Shown here: one piece after another, positions 58,126 to 64,000 of the stretch
How the letters are laid out: the number at the start of each line of letters is the position of its first letter
Position numbering within the stretch: the stretch's first letter is position 1
Position numbers and translations under genes: made by a program
Assembly (NCBI GenBank): GCA_027257055.1
Contig: JAPVLO010000404.1
Coordinates: forward strand, 1,116,001 to 1,180,000
DNA length: 64,000 nucleotides
Direction of reading: 5' to 3'
From: Cephalopachus bancanus
Taxonomy: Eukaryota; Chordata; Mammalia; Primates; Tarsiidae
Notes under the pieces: generated by a model
The model's database searches: none
Told to the model about the DNA's origin: nothing
Seen by the model: the letters and a program-made list of their open reading frames with translations, nothing else

Positions 58126-60480
58126 TCTGCAGTGCTGAGATCTCGGCATTGTTATTCTCCCAGAGATACCTAGAGCGCTGAAGGGTGCAGGCCTCATCTT
58201 GTTATGCCGTCAGAGCTTCAGACAGCGAGCACTTCTGCAGCGCAACATGGCCCTTAGGCCAGCACATCTGTATCGGCAAAATATCAGCTGCCTCAGTGTC
58301 AAGATTCTGAGCCAGTTCCCCATCCCACTTCGCTTTTGTAGATAACATCATGCTGTCTTGTTCAGTGAGAAAGTTTGTCACTAAGCAGAAAACTAAAAAT
58401 AACAAAAAAAGGAACATAAGCAGAAGATAAGGATGATGAAAATGACAAGGGAATGAAAACCATGGCAATCTGAAATCAGGCAAATAATTTACTTTGCTAA
58501 ATCAAATTTCAAATATTGAAGTCTCTATCAGTTTGTGTTGCTGCAGTCCCTCTTGGATTTACCAAAATAAGCATCACTCTTGGTAATTTAATTTTGATAG
58601 AGCTGGGAGGTGCAGATATTTGTGTATCCCTCACTTAAGACCTAAATTAGATCTCTTTAAAAAATATATTTGAAAAGCTTGTATTTTATTTTTTTTCTCC
58701 ATGCTTTCTGCACTTGAAACAAGATCGTGTCTAACCTTATGCTTAGCTTAGAGCCATATCTTGGCCTTATCAGTGGATAAATCAACTCACTTCACCCAAT
58801 CAAAAAGCAAAATGACTTGTAGACATTAATCTCTCATTGCTAGCAGCAGTCTTTCCTACTGTTAGAGGAAGTAAGAAAAACTCTATCAGAGACACACATC
58901 ATATTTATGCTGATTTTAAGCAGAATGATGTTTTTCACAGTTAAAACTGCATTGAAACACTCTTATAGATATGCCAGCTAACCTGCAGTGAGGAACTTTG
59001 CTCTTTTCCTACGTGCTGATGAGAAAGAATCCCAAAGAGCATCCGTTTCTTCAAAATTTTGTGTACTTTTTTCCTCTTAAAAGACCAAAATTAAAAATGA
59101 ACTTATTTAAAACTTAAGAATAAGGCAAATGAGAAATACATCGACAGCATTTAAAATGCCTCAAAACCTGGGATTTATCTCAAACATGTCTAAAATGCAT
59201 TAAATTTAACTGTTGAAAGAAAGGAAGACCCTCTTGCCATGTATTTCTGTTCAAAATGTACAGTTGTTTAGCTGAAATAGAAAGGAACAGGTTTCTGTTG
59301 AGTCGGCAAATTAGTGTGCTTGAACCGAATAAAGAGAGCAGTCCAAGGAAATCATCTTGCTTTTAATACTTTCTTTGCAAAGAGCTTTTTTGGACCAAGT
59401 CCATGACGGCTGCAAGTAAGTATTCAACAGCAAGAAGAGTGTGATGAGAGAGCAAGGAGAATGTGGCTTTGTATTAATTCACTATTAATGTTACTCATGC
59501 TAATTTGAATGAACCAAGTGCCTCATAATCTGCAGTGGCCCCGGTTCCTAGTGAGCCCTGGGATAGAACCCATTTCTTAAACCTGACATTACAATCCACT
59601 CTTCTGAGTGATTGCAAAACAGCTGCTATTAGAGTTCCACATCTTTCTTTTCCATTGACTTTTTGTGTACACAGCTATTTTGTACATAATTTTTTCTGTT
59701 GATAAAAAGGTACATGCTCATAATGGAAAATTTATAAAAATATCAAAAATGGTATTAAGAAAAAATATCACTTTGTATTTTGTAAAACATTCAGAAAGTA
59801 TAGTCAAACTAGATAAAGAAAGCAAAAGTGGCATTTATTGTAGAGACAATGAGTTATCTTAAAGAAAATATGGTAAGAGTGCATGTGCTTAAGCCTCAGA
59901 AACCATCAGGACTCCCTGTGGCCTCTTTCTGCTCCTCTCTGCACCTCTGCCGTGTTCCTAACGATCCTTGGGAAGTCTGGCCTTGTCCAGGCCACATGAC
60001 AGAAAGCATGACATTGAACCTTCTGGGATTTAGAATGCATGGTTCATCTATGCAAAGAAAAGCTTAAAGATTGTATTATGCCTGCATTCTATACATAGAC
60101 CCTTTGGAAAGAGTCTCATGGGTCCAACTCAGATCGGTAGCCTACCCCTGGCCCAATCATGTTGAGCATAGGCTAGAGTTGAAAGTAGAATGACAGGACA
60201 CAGTTTCTTCCACTGTGGCCCCCTAGGTGGGCTAGGGGATGGGGACAGACTCCCTCAAAGAAAGGACACTGAGCAGAGATTGTGACGAATCCTTCTTTTA
60301 AGCCTGCAATTCCTTTCCTCAGAGATAAACTGATAATGTCTTGATATATTTTCTTCTGGTTTGCCCTTTAAGCTAATGTATTTTTTGATGTTGCTAAGTT
60401 CATTCTACTTATACGTCTTTTGCTTCTTCTAATTAATATTTCATCATTAGCCCTCACTCATAGCTTATTTTTATCAATAG
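58126..60480. other. Long unassigned stretch
   Basis: No gene or clear repeat. 59,280-59,660 is repeat-free and may be constrained sequence. 59,690-59,830 loosely resembles LINE-derived text (aaggtacatgctcataatgg). Confidence 0.35.
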
Positions 60481-60484
60481 TAAC

Positions 60485-61010
60485 TTCAAAAGTAACAGCA
60501 ATGTCGATAGGTAGCACGTAGTACGTGCTATATTCTTGTTAAGAACGTTAATCTTATTTACTCTCACAGTGAAATAGTGTTTACTAACCTGTTCCCAGTT
60601 TGCTACAGGTTACAACACACTTCCACAGATACTCCGTTTGATCATCCCATCAATGCTGTGAAGCATGATATTATTGATATTCTTTTTTTGTTCTGTTTTT
60701 TTTTTTTGAGTTGGAGCCTCACTCTGTCGCCCAGGCTAGAGTGCAGTGGCACACTCACGGCTACCGCAGCCTCAACCTACTGGGCTCAGACGATCCTTCC
60801 AAGTAGCTGGAATCACTGGCATGTGCCACCATGCCCAACTGATTTTTGTGATTTTTATTGTAGAGACGAGGCCTCACCAAGTTGCCCAGGCTGATCTCGA
60901 ACCCCTGAGCTCAAGTAATCCTCTCGCCTCAGCTTCCCAAAGTGCTGGGATGAGCCACCGCTCCCGGCCGGATATCCCTGTTTTATACATACAAAAAGAA
61001 AGCAGAAGAG
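60485..61010 (-). repeat. MIR SINE, antisense, split by an Alu
   Basis: Antisense MIR pieces flank the Alu: acgtgctatattcttgtt and actctcacagtgaaatag on the left, ccctgttttatacatacaaa on the right. Confidence 0.55.
60691..60968 (-). mobile_element. Older Alu dimer, antisense
   Basis: T-run, gagttggagcctcactctgt, both arms, ending agccaccgctcccggcc. Left flank gatattc and right flank ggatatcc are a short imperfect target duplication. The left arm keeps ctgatctcgaacccctgagc, the ancestral B-box form. Confidence 0.92.
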
Positions 61011-61011
61011 C

Positions 61012-62200
61012 AATACTAGCATTTACTAGTTCTTTCTGGTCAGAATTTTAATCCTGTTCACTGGAGTTTATGCCCTGTTGCCTCCCTTGGTACTTGACTA
61101 CATTCAGGTAGACCGACTACTCAGGTGTACTCCAAGATGCTCATTTACGCCGTCACATCCCTCCTCTTGCCAGGGACTTTCTAGATACTCATAGTGATTA
61201 TAAGGACAACGGGAGATGGTGGGGAGGTGAATGAAACCATGTGCCTGGAATCTGGGGTTTGGATACTATAATCTCCCAGGACACTGGCGGGTATGGCTTC
61301 CAAATGGTCAGGTACATTCTCCCTTTTTCCTCAGAACCCCTGCTATTCCTCACCATGGCCTGCACCCCTAGCCACTTTCTCTCGGGGCCCTTTTTGTTTC
61401 TTCTTCTCATCTAATGTTCTTCAGGGAACCACCTACAGGAGTGATAGTCAACGATGGGCTAGGTTCAGAGGGTCTTCCCGAGAGCTTCTGTGTCAGCGTT
61501 CTGAAATATTCAGTGATAGGAGGCTGGAGCACAGACAGAATCTCAAGAAGGCGGTGCAAGGCACTCTGCTCTTCACCATCTCATAGAGGTACTCTGGGAT
61601 CCCTGAAAAGGAAGGTAGAGGAAGCAGCAGGAGGGAAGACGACCTGGCCATGCTAGGTGTACCAAGCATTCTGGAGTCATCTCCTATCTTTAAAAGATCT
61701 CTTGGGTGAGAGAATAACAAAGCATACTGTGAAATGTGGATCACGTATTCTAATGACCTCCAGTCATTTTGCCAGCAGTTGGCTTGGTTCAAAAATATGC
61801 TTGCCAGTGGTATGCCACGGGTAAGAACTGAGGTCTAAACCACATAATCTGAGTATGGCTTGAGTGGCCATAGGAAGCCGGTTGCCCGTAGGGAAGATAT
61901 CATGTACCTTGCTTGATCATGTGGGGAGCTTCAGAGACCGCGTGGTGGGTCCTCCAGCTCAGGAACGGGTTTCATCTGCCTTTGAATCCCTAGCAAGTGC
62001 ATTTAAAACATGGAAGTTAAGCTGAAGATGGGTTATTGGGGTCAGCACGCGCAAGATTCTGCATAACGGCTTGGCTTGTGATGGACTGATAATCTCTGCT
62101 GTCCCTTAGTGCTTTGCTATCTGTCTTCCCCAGAAAAAGCATTCACGACTGAGCCTTGGTGAAGCTCACCAACGCCTGTTCTAAAAGGAAGTATTACACT
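61012..62200. other. Unassigned sequence
   Basis: No element or gene recognised. Overlapping frames at 61,293-61,656 on the + strand and 61,493-61,792 on the minus strand have no family signature. Confidence 0.35.
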
Positions 62201-63420
62201 TTTTTTTCTCATCGTAAGTATTGTTGTAAACAGTAATGGAATTGGTTAAATAAGCACAACTTACCTGGCAAAAAGTTTACAAATTCTTGATTCGCTTTGA
62301 GGTAGAGGGTTAAAAGATTAAGGTTTTTATGGTTGTTTTTAGAGTAATTTGTTTATAGTCATGTTGGGGTTTTCTGTTATCTGTTATCATATTTTTAGTC
62401 TCTGAGTGCCATCATTTCTTATTAATCATCTGTAAATTTATAATGAGGTTGTTTGAAACTCACAAGCAAGATTAAAGCAAATTAAATGACTCAATGCAAT
62501 TTATAGTATTCGTTTCAAAATTTCACAACTGAACCCCAATTATTTACACAGATGGCATCTTTGTATCATAAATATTTATGAATCATGGGTCACTGAAGAT
62601 ATAAATTAATTTCCCCTCAGTTAAGACCAGCAATTTAAGGCAAATGGAAACACATTTTCAAAACAGGAGTTTCTTGTATTTTTAATAATATCATAACTCT
62701 GTAGCTGACCTTATTACTAGCAAGAATCTCAGAACCAGAATAAAGTTTTTGGGCTTTTCTGAAGTTTTTTTTTAATTACTGAGAAATAGAGTCTGCTTAA
62801 TGCCTTGTATGATACACAAAGGGAAAAAAAAACTATTCTAGGATGTGGTCCCAGTTGTAATGGTGAGTCACTCCTGCAGCCGCCATAATGATAGAGGATT
62901 CTATTTATTGCCGTTCTCTGAACCTCACACAACGAAGCCATGCAGAAATTATGTAATTATTCCTCCTGGATGAATCTTCTTATTGGTTTGTAATTACAAA
63001 ATACTCTTTGAGTACTTTCGCATCCTGAAATTAAGTCTTCAGAATTGCATAAGGAGCTATAAGGCTTCATCTCAGCTTGTTTATCCTCTTTAAATTTGAT
63101 TTTACCAATTAATAGTGTCGCTTCCTAGGTGTTAAAATGTGACTTCTTTATCTTTCGTATGGCTCAATTACTTAGACTAATTTTAAATAAATCCTAAGGG
63201 AAACCTCTTATTTTCACAATTACACGGTATGTTTTTCCTCTGTTTATAACTGCTTCCTGTATAAATTAAATAGCTTTTGTTGCTGATGTTCCAAGCGCTC
63301 CAGGTGTGCCCCTTTGATAGTTCCTGTCATTTTGGGCCTTGCTTGTAAATGGCTACTAATTGTTCTTATAGAAACCTTGAGGGTCAAGCGCATGTTCTCT
63401 CACATAGGCTATTATTGTTG
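62200..63420. promoter_or_regulatory. Candidate conserved non-coding block
   Basis: 1.2 kb without any recognisable transposon. It has many TAATTA/ATTA cores, a perfect 14-bp palindrome tttgtaattacaaa at 62,987-63,000, a YY1-like gccgccat at 62,879-62,886 and an E-box-like caggtg at 63,302. The pattern fits long-range developmental enhancers. Not tested by alignment. Confidence 0.35.
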
Positions 63421-63880
63421 CTGGCTCCTTTTACTCTCCCCGAAAGATCCCATCAAAGTAGGTGATCTTTGAGTCTCACTATTCTAGCTAGTGCCAGGCA
63501 TTTCCAGAGACAGACGTGCTCCTGCAGGTTGTTTATGTGTGCTTAATTCCCTGAAGACTCTCCTGGAACGATTATTAAGGAAATTATCAAGAAAAGCTAT
63601 GGTAGGTTCCCCATTCAAAAGATTTCCATTTCTTTGTGATTATAGGCATGGGGGGCCTAAAATAAGCTTTAGCATAGGAAGCTTACTGTTATAACTAGAG
63701 CCATGCAATCAACTCACTCATTTTCTGCAATATACTTCCTTGCTCCTTCAAAGACATTCAAAGATTACAAAACAGGGCTTATTCTATATGTGATTTAATG
63801 GCCAGGTATCAAAAATAAAAAGTGGACTACAATGAATGGGTCAATTAAATAAATGTAGAAAATATATTGATGTATCACTC
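63421..63880. other. Unassigned sequence
   Basis: No element or gene recognised. Confidence 0.3.
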
Positions 63881-63884
63881 ACAA

Positions 63885-64000
63885 AATAATACAATGCTAA
63901 GTGCTTTGCTTCCATTATATCATTTAATTCTCACAACAACTCTTTGAGGTGGCTGTTGTATATATTACCACTGACAGATGAAAAACTGAAGTTCAGGAAG
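63885..64000 (-). repeat. MIR SINE, antisense, cut by window end
   Basis: aatgctaagtgctttgcttc, catttaattctcacaacaac, tctttgaggtggctgttg, cagatgaaaaactgaagttc are the antisense MIR core. The copy continues past the window. Confidence 0.85.

Overview
The window is nuclear DNA from a primate and carries no protein-coding exon or structural RNA gene that I can support. Alu elements (7SL-derived dimers) and mammal-wide L2, MIR, MaLR, MARNA, MER1 and MER2 relics place it in primates. The younger Alus read gctcagcctgtaatcc in the left arm and end in tccaactc before the A-tail, and the young L1s share a distinctive 3' UTR. From memory, both look strepsirrhine rather than monkey or ape. Galago-type tRNA-fused Alus are absent, so a Malagasy lemur is my best guess (inference, moderate confidence).

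The longest open frames (up to 173 codons) are chance or repeat-derived. Most lie in L1 or L2 sequence, microsatellites or Alus, and none has a family signature other than L1 ORF1/ORF2. The DNA is therefore intergenic or deep intronic, built of insertions of different ages.

Region by region. 1-9.8 kb: a MaLR-type LTR, a 122-bp L1 tail, a MER1 inside a MER2-type Tigger, a MER44-like element, L2 and MIR relics, and a GT microsatellite. 9.8-14.06 kb: one old minus-strand L1 interrupted by a young L1, an Alu and a mariner. 14-27.6 kb: L2 and MIR relics, a three-arm Alu with duplicated target site, another Alu, an old plus-strand L1 and a 165-bp L1 tail. 27.6-33.93 kb: a full-length minus-strand L1 with a 21-bp target duplication, both ORFs decayed, and an Alu inserted in ORF2. 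34-38.4 kb: an old plus-strand L1, an L2 split by a MARNA-like mariner, and a composite Alu. 38.4-64 kb: mostly single-copy AT-rich sequence with scattered Alu, L2, MIR and CR1/L3 relics. Stretches near 50.1-50.5 kb and 62.2-63.4 kb look like candidate conserved regulatory DNA.

No gene cassette, CRISPR array or defence-like system is present. The most interesting signals concern retroelement evolution: an Alu subfamily series that gains a perfect tRNA T-arm-like hairpin over the Pol III B box, two L1 3' UTR types differing by a 50-bp block bounded by CAGGTA repeats, and several nested insertions whose relative ages can be read directly.
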